Assembly (NCBI GenBank): GCA_002790835.1
Contig: PFVX01000059.1
Span: 64,723-103,692 of the forward strand
Direction of reading: 5' to 3'
Source: a bacterium CG_4_9_14_3_um_filter_65_15
Lineage (GTDB): Bacteria > Krumholzibacteriota > Krumholzibacteriia > LZORAL124-64-63
Length of the DNA: 38,970 bases
This document shows, piece after piece, positions 14,912 through 23,934 of the stretch. The notes beneath the pieces are model-generated. The model saw only the letters and a program-made list of their open reading frames with translations. It was not told the origin of the DNA and searched no databases. The position numbers and the translations under genes are program-made. Position 1 is the stretch's first letter. Each line of letters starts with the position of its first letter.

Positions 14912-16729
14912 TCAGTTGAAGAAGTGGGGATCGATCTTGAGTTCGGCCGCCCGCCGCTCCAACTCGGCGACCTTCTCAGCCGACAAGCCAAGGAATTGGG
15001 CGGCGGCACTGGGCTCGCCGGAAACGGCTGCCCCCTCCCGGGCTGCTCCGCTGCACCAGGCAATTTCCTCGCCGAGGGATATCATCGCAGCCAGACGGGC
15101 GTTGTGAGCCGAGGGATCGTCGAAGCGATGGTGCCAGCGCACGGCCTCCTCCAGATCCCGGCTCAGGTTCCATTCTCGAATCAGCAAGGCACCCAGCTCA
15201 CCGTGATCGAAGCCCAGGATCTGCCGCTCGATGACGTGGTAGGGCTGTCCGGAACTCGTGCTCTCCAGCAGGATTTCCTGGAACATCTCCGGGTAGCTGC
15301 GCGCCAGGACCAACTGGCCGATGTTCTGCATCAGACCGCCGATGAACACGGACTCGGGGTCCCTGACGCCCGCAGCCTGGGCCACCAGTTGACCGGCCAT
15401 CGCCGACAGGACCGACTGCTGCCAGATCTTGCGATAAAGGGCTCCCGCTCCCGGGGCCAGGAATACCGACCGCGCCGCCGTCACCAGCGTCCAGTTGCGG
15501 ATCGCGACAAACCCCAGCCGAACGATCGATTCGCTGACGGTCTTGATCTCGCGGACCGCGCCGTAGAAGGGACTGTTGGCGATGCGCAGGACCTTGGCCG
15601 TCAGGGTTTGGTCCATGGCCAAGGCCTTTTCCAGGCGCGTGGCCGTGGTGCGCGGGTCTTCGATGACGGCCATGATGTGACAGGCCGCTTTGGGCAAGGC
15701 CGGCAATTCACCGCTGTGGTGCAGGATGTCTTCAGGCGTCAACTTGCCGGCCCCGTCCATGTCCGGCTCCGGCAGGGACGGCCATTCCACGGGAACGGGC
15801 TCCCGCTTTTCGGTAACAGCTGTCGGATCGGAGGCCGGCCCTTGGGCCGACGGCGCTTCACCGAAAGGATTGACCTCGGGTTCTTCCGGAAGATCGCGCC
15901 GAACCTCGGCTCGGACCGTTTCTTCAGCCGGGGATTCCTGTTCCGGTGCCGTGGGCACAACCCGGTTTATTTCCGGTTCCTGCCGCGGACCTTTCTCGGC
16001 CCTGCGGGCGAGTTCGGATTTCAGGATGCTGTCGACCCGACCCTGCCTCAGCACCACCCCTTTTTCCACCAGGAACATGCGACCCAGGGCGTACTGGGCC
16101 AGGATCTCCACCACGTGCATGGCCTGCTGAGTTTTCTTGTCCCCATCCATGTAGATGAATGTGTTCCAGTGGCCCTTGCTCGGCAGAGGCAGGATCACGA
16201 TTCTGCGGTCCCTCGCACCACGTCCCAGCATGAGGGTAAGGTCGAGGGGAAAGTTGCGGACCGGCACCGGACCGGCGTAAACCGCCGTTTCCTCGGATGT
16301 GACTTCGAACACGTCCCCCTTGGCCATGGGGATGGGCGCCCGGCCGTCGGTCCGTTTGCGTCGGGCTTCCGGAGGCAGCTTGACCCCCACTTCCAGATAC
16401 ACCTGCAGGCCGCTGGTCCACCTCTTGAGCAGAAGCAGTCGCAAACCGCTCTGGCGGGCAAAGCGGCTGAAGAATTCGGGAAAATCGCGCTGGTTTTGCA
16501 GGGTATCAAGGATCCGCATGCTCTTGCACAGTCGATCGAGATGGACGGCTTCCAAACCATCCCGAGACAGGGTACGCGTCGGGGCCTCGGCACCCGGGAG
16601 TTGCGAGGAATCAGGCTCCGGGGGCGCGGTGGACGGAGAGACTTCAGCGGAGCTGAGGACCTCAACCCTCTCTTTCAGGCTGTCGAGAGTACTGAGGATT
16701 TCCTGCAGTTCCGGCGTCCTGGTGGTCAC
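14912..16729 (-). CDS. HDOD-domain signalling protein with long N-terminal region
   Basis: A 605-residue protein. An N-terminal coiled coil (ELQEILSTLDSLKERVEVL) leads to a region (~65-255) with a GAF-like feel but no certain family. A charged, Pro/Glu-rich linker (~255-340) follows, then an HDOD domain (~345-540: LPALPKAACHIMAVIEDP, LRIANSPFYG, SESIVRLG, LMQNIGQLVLA). HDOD domains resemble HD phosphohydrolases but lack the metal site, and act as regulatory scaffolds for motility, cell cycle or second messengers. GTG 16729 preceded by GGGAAGTGA is the chosen start. Upstream in-frame GTG codons, such as one at 16810, are possible, but the frame beyond 16922 would cross the divergent queD gene. 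Confidence 0.8.
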   Translation of the reverse strand: MTTRTPELQEILSTLDSLKERVEVLSSAEVSPSTAPPEPDSSQLPGAEAPTRTLSRDGLEAVHLDRLCKSMRILDTLQNQRDFPEFFSRFARQSGLRLLLLKRWTSGLQVYLEVGVKLPPEARRKRTDGRAPIPMAKGDVFEVTSEETAVYAGPVPVRNFPLDLTLMLGRGARDRRIVILPLPSKGHWNTFIYMDGDKKTQQAMHVVEILAQYALGRMFLVEKGVVLRQGRVDSILKSELARRAEKGPRQEPEINRVVPTAPEQESPAEETVRAEVRRDLPEEPEVNPFGEAPSAQGPASDPTAVTEKREPVPVEWPSLPEPDMDGAGKLTPEDILHHSGELPALPKAACHIMAVIEDPRTTATRLEKALAMDQTLTAKVLRIANSPFYGAVREIKTVSESIVRLGFVAIRNWTLVTAARSVFLAPGAGALYRKIWQQSVLSAMAGQLVAQAAGVRDPESVFIGGLMQNIGQLVLARSYPEMFQEILLESTSSGQPYHVIERQILGFDHGELGALLIREWNLSRDLEEAVRWHHRFDDPSAHNARLAAMISLGEEIAWCSGAAREGAAVSGEPSAAAQFLGLSAEKVAELERRAAELKIDPHFFN

Positions 16730-16922
16730 GAGGTCACTTCCCGTTGCTTCGTGTGGAGCATCCTGGTCCCTGTATCGGGCACCCTGGGGTACCTGATCGG
16801 CAAATTGCACGGTCCATTGACCAAAATCTTCTCTGCAGGACACACATTGCGCATTTTGGCCCTGGAAGATAAGCTTGAGCAGGACGATGCAACTGACGGA
16901 CCACAAACCGCGGACGGGAACC

Positions 16923-17276
16923 ATGCGCATCACCAAACGCTTCCGATTCGATGCCGCACACTGGCTACCCATGGTGCCGGAAACCCACAAGTGCCGGCGC
17001 CTGCACGGTCACACCTACGAGGTGGAGCTGGCGCTGGAGGGTAATCTGGACCGGAAAATGGGCTGGGTGGAGGATTACGGCGCGGTTTCTGCCGCGTTCA
17101 AACCCCTGCTGAACGAACTGGACCACAACTGCCTGAACGAATTGTCGGGGTTGAAGAATCCCACCGCGGAGAATCTGGCCGTCTGGGTATTCGAACGGTT
17201 GGCCCCGGCCCTGCCGACCTTGACGGAAGTGACGGTGAGGGAGACTGCCTCCACCTCGGCGGTCTATCGGCCCTGA
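16923..17276 (+). CDS. queD: 6-carboxy-5,6,7,8-tetrahydropterin synthase QueD
   Basis: A 117-residue T-fold enzyme of queuosine/7-deazaguanine synthesis that makes 6-carboxytetrahydropterin from dihydroneopterin triphosphate. Zinc ligands are H13, H28 and H30; the catalytic C24 sits in the CxxxHxH pattern typical of QueD. D67/H68 (LDHNCLNE) and E108 (VRETAS) complete the active site, and NPTAENLAVW is a family signature. The start at ATG 16923 has GGGAA upstream. The gene is divergent from the HDOD gene, and its last 13 bases overlap the convergent Bat operon. No queC, queE or folE genes are near. Confidence 0.93.
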   Translation: MRITKRFRFDAAHWLPMVPETHKCRRLHGHTYEVELALEGNLDRKMGWVEDYGAVSAAFKPLLNELDHNCLNELSGLKNPTAENLAVWVFERLAPALPTLTEVTVRETASTSAVYRP

Positions 17277-19924
17277 GGCGCGTCCTGCGGGTTCACGGCC
17301 ACGATCTGGGCACTCGGAACCCATCCGGTCCAGTCACCCCCGAGGCTGATCCTCACCCAATCGTGCTGGGTCCCATTCAGATGGACCGTCAGGCCGTCGT
17401 GCACCTCAAAAAGCACCGGAAAACCGGAGGCCGGTCCCGAACGGACCGACGCGGCCTCGACGACGATCACACCCTGGTGACGGCCCACGTCCTGGTACCA
17501 GCGCCATCCCGTTGCGGCCGCCGCCAACACCAGGGCCACGCCGACGGACACCAACAGCCGGCGCTGCCGCGCCCGCCACCGCCCCCGCCACAGGAACCAG
17601 GCGGTCATCAGACAGGCCACCCAGATCAAAACCAGAACCGTTACCCCCCAACCTGCCAGGGTCATCAGATCGACGAGGCCGGCCAGCTGGGAGATGAACA
17701 ACGGAAGGGATCCGGAGGACAATTCCAGATCGCGGATGGATGAGCGCACGAATTCAAGGTTGCGCCGAATGTCCTTGTCCCGGGGAGCAAGCCGCCGGGC
17801 GCGCAGGTAATTCGCCACCGCCTCCCCGAGATGTCCCTGACGAGCCTGGGCGTTGCCCAGATTGAAGTACAGGACCGGGTCATCGACACCCTGGGCCACC
17901 GCCTGGCGGTAAAGATCCTCGGCGCCGGTCAGGTCTCCCGCCGTAAAGGCCTGGTTCCCCTGTGCCACCAGCTGTTCGGCAACCGGAACCGCCGGCGGTG
18001 CCTCGGCCCGGACAACCATCGGAAGTCCGCACCACCCCGCACCGCATATCAGACCCGCCACCAGCAGGGCTGTCGCCGACCGGTGCGATCCGGTCCTGCG
18101 GCGCCGGTCTTCCAGGCTCTGCAGATGACCTGCGGTCCGGGATACAAGATCGGGAACCCGCTCGGCATCCAACCCGCCGAATCGGACCTGGTCACAGGAA
18201 GTCAGGATATCCGCCAGTTGATCTCCCACCTCCGCCAATCCCAGGCCGGCAGCCAGATCCCGGACGGCCACGGCTCCAGCCTGGCCCGCAGGCAAACCCA
18301 GACAATCGGCGGCGAATCCGCGCACCGCGTTGGCGAGCAAGGTGCAGGCAGCGGATGGATCGGCGGTTTCGCCCGCCTCGGCCAACAGTCGTTGCGCCTG
18401 GATCCAGGCTTGTTTCCGCCGACGATGGAACGGATCCCGCCCGGCGGCGACCAATTTACCCAAGGTGACCTTCCACCCCCCCAGCAGCACCAGGGGGAGG
18501 ACCAGAAGTACCCACCAGACTGGGCCCGGGACAAGGGCCGACCCGGCCCGGCGCAGATGCCGGGGAACCGGATGGATGAAGGCCAGGTCCTGTCCCATCC
18601 GCTGCAGACCCGTCCGCAGGAAACCCGAAGGGGCCCCTTCAACGTCGAGGTCCTCACCGGCCACCGTCACGGATCCGAACCCGGACCTCGCCGTCCGGTA
18701 GGAGTCGGCTGACGCGTCGAACCACACCACTTCCAGGGCCGGAAGCTTCAATTCTCCCGCACGCTTGGGCACGAGAATCTTTTCCAGGGACATGCGGCTT
18801 GCCAGCCGCCCTCGAGCAGGCTCGGAATGGAAATCCTCCGTGCCGTCGTGAATCTGGACCCCCTCGGGCGCCGTGACCTTCAGCCCCGCGAAGCCCTTGA
18901 GGAACCCGTCGGCGATCAGGGTCGCCTTGAGGGTCAGGGGATCCCCCGTCCCGACGGAATCCGGGGATATGGAAGCCCGCAAATCCAGATCCGTGGCCAC
19001 CAGGCCGCTGAAGCCCTCGGGCCGGGGTTCGGGAAGTTCCTTGACCTTGACCGTCACCGAATTGGTGCGGAAGACCCGCGGCCCGCGGCGACGTCTGGAC
19101 GAATTGAAGAAACCGTCGAACATGTCCTGGGGAAACCGCAACTCGGCCGGTTCGATGACCATGTCTCCACTGCGCGTGGGGAACAGGGCGTAACGCACCT
19201 CGGTGACACTGTAGCTGCGGCCGTCGACAACCCGGCTGAAATTGCGGTCCGTCCCCAGGCGCTCACTCCAGAATCCCTCGGTGCGGGGCTGGGTGTAAGT
19301 GGGATTGTTCCAAGGCCGGACCCCCCAGTAGTATCCGAAGGTCAGGATGACCTGCTGGCCCACGTAGACCTCGTCCCGGTCGGTGGTCAAAGTGACGAAG
19401 ATGTCGTCTCCCGGACGACCCGGACCGCCGGCCTGGGCCGGTGCGGCGGACTGCGGCTGTATTCGGTTTCCCGTGACCGCCGGTGGCAGAGAGGTGTTGT
19501 TCCTCTGGCCGGAAACCTTGATGGTCAGCGGCTCGGTTCGGCATTTCTCCTTGCCGGCGCTGACCGTAATCGGGTCCACCCGGACATCCTTGCTCCCGAC
19601 TATGGTCAAGTACCAGGTTCGGCTCATCGAAGCGGAGGTTATGCCGTTGGCGACCGATACACTCTGGCTGGTACCGCCACTGGCGATGTCCGCGCCGGCA
19701 ACCGGCGGCACCTGGAAGTCGGCCGACCACCCGAACTCCCCCTCCACCGTGACGGTAAGGACAACGACCTCACCGGGAGCCGCCTGCGCGGGTTCGACGC
19801 TGGCCGAACACGTCAGGGCTCCAGCCGTCCCGGGCCGCACGAACGCAGTCACCAGCAGGAGCAGCCCGGCAACGAGACGGATGCCCCGGTCAGCGCACAA
19901 GCCGTTTCCGTTGTGGCTCACCAT
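17264..19924 (-). CDS. batD: BatD-BatE fusion protein (TPR and SH3 domains)
   Basis: An 886-residue protein joining two normally separate Bat proteins. Residues 1-~36 are a signal peptide; the BatD periplasmic beta-rich part (~37-460) follows, then a membrane helix (~WWVLLVLPLVLLGGW) and a cytoplasmic stretch. A second hydrophobic segment near 615-640 (SATALLVAGLICGAGW, ending VRAEA) looks like the old BatE signal peptide. It is followed by TPR repeats (FTAGDLTGAEDLYRQAV, LYFNLGNAQARQGHLGEAV), two more membrane helices and a C-terminal SH3-like domain (~820-880). This order keeps both TPR and SH3 parts in the periplasm. ATG 19924 has AGGAG 9 bases upstream and overlaps the BatB-BatC gene by 7 bases. 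It is the last gene of the operon. Confidence 0.9.
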   Translation of the reverse strand: MVSHNGNGLCADRGIRLVAGLLLLVTAFVRPGTAGALTCSASVEPAQAAPGEVVVLTVTVEGEFGWSADFQVPPVAGADIASGGTSQSVSVANGITSASMSRTWYLTIVGSKDVRVDPITVSAGKEKCRTEPLTIKVSGQRNNTSLPPAVTGNRIQPQSAAPAQAGGPGRPGDDIFVTLTTDRDEVYVGQQVILTFGYYWGVRPWNNPTYTQPRTEGFWSERLGTDRNFSRVVDGRSYSVTEVRYALFPTRSGDMVIEPAELRFPQDMFDGFFNSSRRRRGPRVFRTNSVTVKVKELPEPRPEGFSGLVATDLDLRASISPDSVGTGDPLTLKATLIADGFLKGFAGLKVTAPEGVQIHDGTEDFHSEPARGRLASRMSLEKILVPKRAGELKLPALEVVWFDASADSYRTARSGFGSVTVAGEDLDVEGAPSGFLRTGLQRMGQDLAFIHPVPRHLRRAGSALVPGPVWWVLLVLPLVLLGGWKVTLGKLVAAGRDPFHRRRKQAWIQAQRLLAEAGETADPSAACTLLANAVRGFAADCLGLPAGQAGAVAVRDLAAGLGLAEVGDQLADILTSCDQVRFGGLDAERVPDLVSRTAGHLQSLEDRRRRTGSHRSATALLVAGLICGAGWCGLPMVVRAEAPPAVPVAEQLVAQGNQAFTAGDLTGAEDLYRQAVAQGVDDPVLYFNLGNAQARQGHLGEAVANYLRARRLAPRDKDIRRNLEFVRSSIRDLELSSGSLPLFISQLAGLVDLMTLAGWGVTVLVLIWVACLMTAWFLWRGRWRARQRRLLVSVGVALVLAAAATGWRWYQDVGRHQGVIVVEAASVRSGPASGFPVLFEVHDGLTVHLNGTQHDWVRISLGGDWTGWVPSAQIVAVNPQDAPQGR

Positions 19925-21816
19925 CGTTTCCCGCTCCTGGGTTTCCCGCCTTGCAGACGCTTCTGCACCGATCGTTTGAGTTCCTGTTCATCCTGATCCA
20001 AGGCCTTGAGCACTTGCAGGGCATGCTCCTTGTCCAGTTGTTCCGGATCGACCGGCTTTTCCTCCGGAGATCCCTCCTGCGGGGGTTGCTGGTCCTGCTG
20101 CTGCCCTTGTTGAGCCTTTTCCTGTTCCTGCTGCTGGTCTTTTTGCTGCTGATCTTTTTGTTGCTGGTCCTGTTGCTGGTCTTTTTGCTGCTGGTCCTGC
20201 TGCTGTTGCTGGTCCTGCTGCTGATCTTGTGGCTGCTCCTGGCCCTTATCCTTCTCCTGCTGATCCTGGGGTTGCTGTTGCTGATCCTTCTCCTGACCCT
20301 TCTGGTCGTCCTGCTTATCCTTCTGGCTCTGCTGCTCCTGTTGCTGCTGATCCTGTTGACGTTGGCGCAGGAGTTCCAGCGCGCGCTCCAGGTTGACCAA
20401 GGCGTCCGGTTGATCGGGATCGAGTGCCAGGGATTCCCGCAACATCTGGGCGGCCTCCCGGGGCTTCTTGTTGGCCAGGAGGGTCGTGCCCGCGTTGTAA
20501 AGGGCCTCGGACCGCAAGGCGGGATCCTCGGTCAATTCCAGGGTGCGCCGGAATTCCCGCTCGGCGTCGTCGAATTTTTGCAGCCTGTTCAAGGCCTCGC
20601 CCAGGGCCAGACTGATCCGCGGATCCTCGGGGTCCTGCACCAGAGCCGCGCCGAATTCCGACAAAGCGTTCTGGTAATCCCCATTGAGATAGGCCGTCCG
20701 CCCCCGGTTCATGGCCTCGACTTCGGGCTTGAGAACACCACCACGGGCCGGGGCCGCCAACAGGACGAGCACGAGGACGGCGGAAACACCGTGGACGGAA
20801 CCGGTGCGGGAGCCGAAATCCGTCTCCAGAACCAGGCGCAGGAAAATGCAGAGCAGGGCCAGCAAAAGAGGCCACTGGTAGCGTTCCTGGAAGGCTGCGA
20901 TGCGTCGGTCTTCGAGTTCCCGTTTCCCCAAACGCTCCAGTTCGGTGAAGAGGCGGTCTCCGGCCATGCCGTCGACACCGATGCGGAAGGCCGACCCGTT
21001 CCCCATGTCGGCCAGCTTGTTCAAGGAATCCATGTCCAGTCGGCTCATGACCACCTGACCGTCGCCATCCTTCATGAAGCCGGCCTGCTGCCCCTTGTCG
21101 TCGGTCACGGGGATCAACCCTCCGTCCACCGACCCCACACCCACGGGAATGATGCGGATACCATCGTCGAGGCACGCTTTGGCGGCCTGGTCCCAATTTC
21201 CCTCAAGGTCCTCACCGTCGGTCACCAGCAGGATGGCTTGAAAACCTGGGGATTGGTCGCCCCGGCCCCGGGTCAGGAGTTGATGGGACGTCTCGATGGC
21301 CGCGGCAATGGCGGTGCCCTGCTGGGACAGCATGTCGGGCCCGGCCATATCCAGGAATATGCGCGCGGTGCCGTAGTCGAGGGTCAACGGACACTGGACG
21401 AAGGCCGACCCGGCGAAAAACACCAGGCCGATCCGACTGTCCTGGAGGCGGTCAAGGAAGGCGTCCAGTTCGGCCTTGGCCCGGCCCATGCGGTTGGGCA
21501 CGACGTCCTCGGCCAGCATCGAGTTGGAAATATCCAGGGCCACCACCACGTCGGAGCCGCGCTGCGTGACGGTCACCTCGCTTGCACCCCATTGCGGTCG
21601 GGCCGCCGCCACCAGCAACCAGAACAACCCCGCAAGCAGGAGGAAGCGGCGCCAAGGGCGCAAGCGGGGATGGCCACCTTCTACGTGTCCGGGGCCCATC
21701 GCACCGAGCAGCGACCGCAGGCCAGCCCGCGACCGCGCATCGCTCCACCGCAGCAGCACCCAGAGCAACGGAACCAGCGGGATGACGTACAACCAGATTT
21801 CCCCGGCGAATCTCAT
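19918..21816 (-). CDS. batB: BatB-BatC fusion (VWA domain, TPR, Gln-rich tail)
   Basis: A 632-residue inner-membrane protein. Two N-terminal membrane helices lead to a von Willebrand A domain (~88-300) whose metal-binding site is intact (ALDISNSM and LLVTDGED). A helix (WPLLLALLCIFLRLVL) closes the BatB part. A signal-peptide-like segment (VSAVLVLVLLAAPARG) follows directly, then BatC-type TPR repeats (~370-480), a long Gln/Asp/Lys low-complexity stretch and a short charged end. The Bat proteins form a membrane complex tied to stress or oxygen tolerance in Bacteroides and Leptospira; its mechanism is unclear. The gene starts 16 bases after batA with AAGGGGA upstream. Confidence 0.92.
   Translation of the reverse strand: MRFAGEIWLYVIPLVPLLWVLLRWSDARSRAGLRSLLGAMGPGHVEGGHPRLRPWRRFLLLAGLFWLLVAAARPQWGASEVTVTQRGSDVVVALDISNSMLAEDVVPNRMGRAKAELDAFLDRLQDSRIGLVFFAGSAFVQCPLTLDYGTARIFLDMAGPDMLSQQGTAIAAAIETSHQLLTRGRGDQSPGFQAILLVTDGEDLEGNWDQAAKACLDDGIRIIPVGVGSVDGGLIPVTDDKGQQAGFMKDGDGQVVMSRLDMDSLNKLADMGNGSAFRIGVDGMAGDRLFTELERLGKRELEDRRIAAFQERYQWPLLLALLCIFLRLVLETDFGSRTGSVHGVSAVLVLVLLAAPARGGVLKPEVEAMNRGRTAYLNGDYQNALSEFGAALVQDPEDPRISLALGEALNRLQKFDDAEREFRRTLELTEDPALRSEALYNAGTTLLANKKPREAAQMLRESLALDPDQPDALVNLERALELLRQRQQDQQQQEQQSQKDKQDDQKGQEKDQQQQPQDQQEKDKGQEQPQDQQQDQQQQQDQQQKDQQQDQQQKDQQQKDQQQEQEKAQQGQQQDQQPPQEGSPEEKPVDPEQLDKEHALQVLKALDQDEQELKRSVQKRLQGGKPRSGKRW
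20077..20364 (-). repeat. Gln-rich low-complexity coding repeat
   Basis: About 96 codons made almost only of Gln, Asp, Lys and Glu, with irregular units such as QQQKDQQQ and QQDQQQ. CAG and CAA codons are mixed. On the opposite strand it reads as leucine-rich sequence, which explains a long spurious antisense frame. The short repeats make length variation by slippage likely. Confidence 0.85.
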
Positions 21817-21832
21817 GATTTACGATTCCCCT

Positions 21833-22819
21833 TCAAGGCAGCCTCCTGGCCCACAAGGCCGACAGCATGACTTCCAGCAGCAGCAGCGCCAACGCCGGCA
21901 GGACGAACCAGCCCGCCAGTTCCCGGTACCAGGTGCTGACCACCGTCTCGTAGCGGGCCGTTTCCAGCTTGTTGATGGTGTCGAAGATGTCCTTCAGCAT
22001 ATCCGTGTTGGTGGCCTGGAACATCTGGCCTCCCGTCTGGTCGGCAACCCGCCGCAGAAGGTCGAGATCCAGGTGGGATTCCACCTGACGGGTTCGCCGG
22101 CCGAAGAACGGGTCATCAACCGGATAGGGCACCAACCCCTCCTTGCCGATGGCGATGGTATAGACCCGCACCCCCAGGGTATGAGCCAGGTCGGCGGCGG
22201 TTTCCGGTTCGAGGGTGGCGATGTTGTTGGCCCCGTCGGTCAGAAGCACCACGGTCTTGCTGGGCGAGTCCGAATGCTTCAGCCGGCTGACGGCCGTAGC
22301 CAGACCCAGGCCGATGGCCGTGCCGTCGTCGATGAGCCCCACCTGGACCTCGTCCAGGAAGCGGGTCAGAACCGGGTGGTCCAGGGTCAAGGGACACTGG
22401 GTGAAGGCGCGCGCGGCGAACAGGACCAGCCCGATCCGGTCGTGAGGCCTGCCGGCGATGAAGTCCCGGATGACATCCTTGGCCGATTCCAGCCGGTCCT
22501 TGGGCTGGAAATCCAAGGAGCGCATGCTGCCGCTGATGTCCAATGACAGAACGATGTCGATCCCCCGGCCCTTGACGTTCTCACTGTGGTGCACCATGCG
22601 GGGCCCGGCTGCAGCAACGACCGTCAGCAACATCGCCAACCCCGACAATAGAGGCAGATAGCGGCGAACCCACACCCGGACCGATGGGCGGGCGTCCGCG
22701 ACAAGATCCAGGAAGGAATGCCGCAGCACACCTGTCGCCTCACCGGCACGCAACCGCCACCAAACGACCACCACCACCGGTAAAACCAAGAGCAGCAACC
22801 AGGGTCGGGCCATTTCCAT
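21833..22819 (-). CDS. batA: BatA, VWA-domain aerotolerance protein
   Basis: A 328-residue membrane protein with two N-terminal helices, a VWA domain (~88-290) and a C-terminal helix. The metal-ion-dependent adhesion site is complete: LSLDISGSM, a Thr in the DDGTAIG loop, and LLTDGANN. It pairs with the BatB part encoded by the next gene, and both probably sit together in the periplasm-facing Bat complex with MoxR as ATPase partner. The start ATG 22819 overlaps the stop of the upstream gene as TGATG, with GAGGT 6 bases upstream; a second ATG at 22813 is possible. Confidence 0.95.
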   Translation of the reverse strand: MEMARPWLLLLVLPVVVVVWWRLRAGEATGVLRHSFLDLVADARPSVRVWVRRYLPLLSGLAMLLTVVAAAGPRMVHHSENVKGRGIDIVLSLDISGSMRSLDFQPKDRLESAKDVIRDFIAGRPHDRIGLVLFAARAFTQCPLTLDHPVLTRFLDEVQVGLIDDGTAIGLGLATAVSRLKHSDSPSKTVVLLTDGANNIATLEPETAADLAHTLGVRVYTIAIGKEGLVPYPVDDPFFGRRTRQVESHLDLDLLRRVADQTGGQMFQATNTDMLKDIFDTINKLETARYETVVSTWYRELAGWFVLPALALLLLEVMLSALWARRLP

Positions 22820-23934
22820 CAGGTTACCTCCCCTTTGGTTTCGGCCGCACCGGCCGGTCGGGCACCAAGCTCCCGCTCGAGGTCAGCCAAGGCCCTGTCG
22901 GCCCGCAGCGCCAGGTCCGCCGGGGGTAAGACGAATTTCGGCCGGATCCGCACCTGCTCCAGGACACGGAAAAACGTCGTCGCGGCAGCCCGGCAATTGG
23001 ACCCATCCGGGTCGGCCGGGTGGTATCGGGTCCCGTCGGAGGCGGCGATGACGCCGGCCAGGTCGCGCACAGGACCAGGGTCATAGGCGCGACGCGAGCA
23101 GGCATCGACGATCTCGGCGGCCGTCATCTCGCGCGCGCCGATGAGATATCGGCCGGCGGTGAAGCGGCGCATGAGCCCGGCCAGGGCGTCGAGAAAATCC
23201 CGGTTGTGGCCGCTCTCCAGCAACCCGGCCCGCAGCAGTTCCTGCAATCCGCAGGCGGCATCCATCCAGGCAGGCAGGGCGATCGTCGCATCGGGGGGTG
23301 CCTTGATCCGCAGGCGACGTCGCCGCCAACCCAGCACCCCCAGGGCGATCAGCAGCAAACCGAAAAACACCCACACCAGCCAGACGGCGGGAGACCACCC
23401 CAGGGGGCGGGGATCCCGCACGGGCGACATCGAGCCCTGATCCGCCAAGCGCGGCAGGATGCTCATGACGCGCGAAGTCCAGCCCGGCACCTGCAGCACG
23501 AAGGGGTCCAGACGATAAACCCTCAGCTGGCGCACGAGCCGCCGGTATCCCGGCTCGACCGGTGGCCAGGCGGCTTGAACCCCCGTCCCAGCGCCGCCCC
23601 CGGTTTCGGCCGGTCGCCAGCCGGTCGCCACCAGCCAATCCTGGTCGCCGGCCAGAAGCGAATCCGGCCGGGCTGTGAGGGTATCGGGCACGTCGACCCC
23701 CACCAGCAGTTCGTCCCCCAGGCGCAAGGTATCCGGTCCCACCAGGAACGTCCTGGGCTCCGCCCAAGCGGCCGGCCAGCGAAGGTTGGCCACGACCGTA
23801 TCGATGACCGCCGGCGCAGCTTCGGCCACGGGATCCTGGCCCGGCGGGGGAACTTGGCCCCGTGCAGGCGGAGCGCCCGCCAGCAGGGTCCACCCGATCG
23901 CGAAGCAAGCCGCGAATGCCCATCCGCTGCGCAT
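22819..23934 (-). CDS. BatG-like membrane protein of the Bat operon
   Basis: A 371-residue protein of no firmly assigned family. It has a signal peptide (1-~26), a periplasmic part, one membrane helix (~182-203, VWLVWVFFGLLLIALGVLGW) followed by Arg-rich sequence, and a cytoplasmic helical C-terminus with the segment FLDALAGLMRRFTAGRYLIGAREMTAAEIVDAC. Position between DUF58 and BatA, topology and the C-terminal pattern match the DUF4381/BatG-type proteins found in this slot in other Bat operons. Start and stop overlap neighbours by 1 base on each side. The role in the complex is unknown. Confidence 0.75.
   Translation of the reverse strand: MRSGWAFAACFAIGWTLLAGAPPARGQVPPPGQDPVAEAAPAVIDTVVANLRWPAAWAEPRTFLVGPDTLRLGDELLVGVDVPDTLTARPDSLLAGDQDWLVATGWRPAETGGGAGTGVQAAWPPVEPGYRRLVRQLRVYRLDPFVLQVPGWTSRVMSILPRLADQGSMSPVRDPRPLGWSPAVWLVWVFFGLLLIALGVLGWRRRRLRIKAPPDATIALPAWMDAACGLQELLRAGLLESGHNRDFLDALAGLMRRFTAGRYLIGAREMTAAEIVDACSRRAYDPGPVRDLAGVIAASDGTRYHPADPDGSNCRAAATTFFRVLEQVRIRPKFVLPPADLALRADRALADLERELGARPAGAAETKGEVT

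Noticed and set aside
14924-17044. A 706-codon frame on the plus strand
   Set aside because: It is antisense to the HDOD gene and overlaps queD in another frame; the protein is a random-looking mix with no motif.
19951-21870. A 639-codon, very leucine-rich frame on the plus strand
   Set aside because: It is the reverse of the BatB-BatC gene; the leucine run is the mirror of the Gln tract, not a membrane protein.
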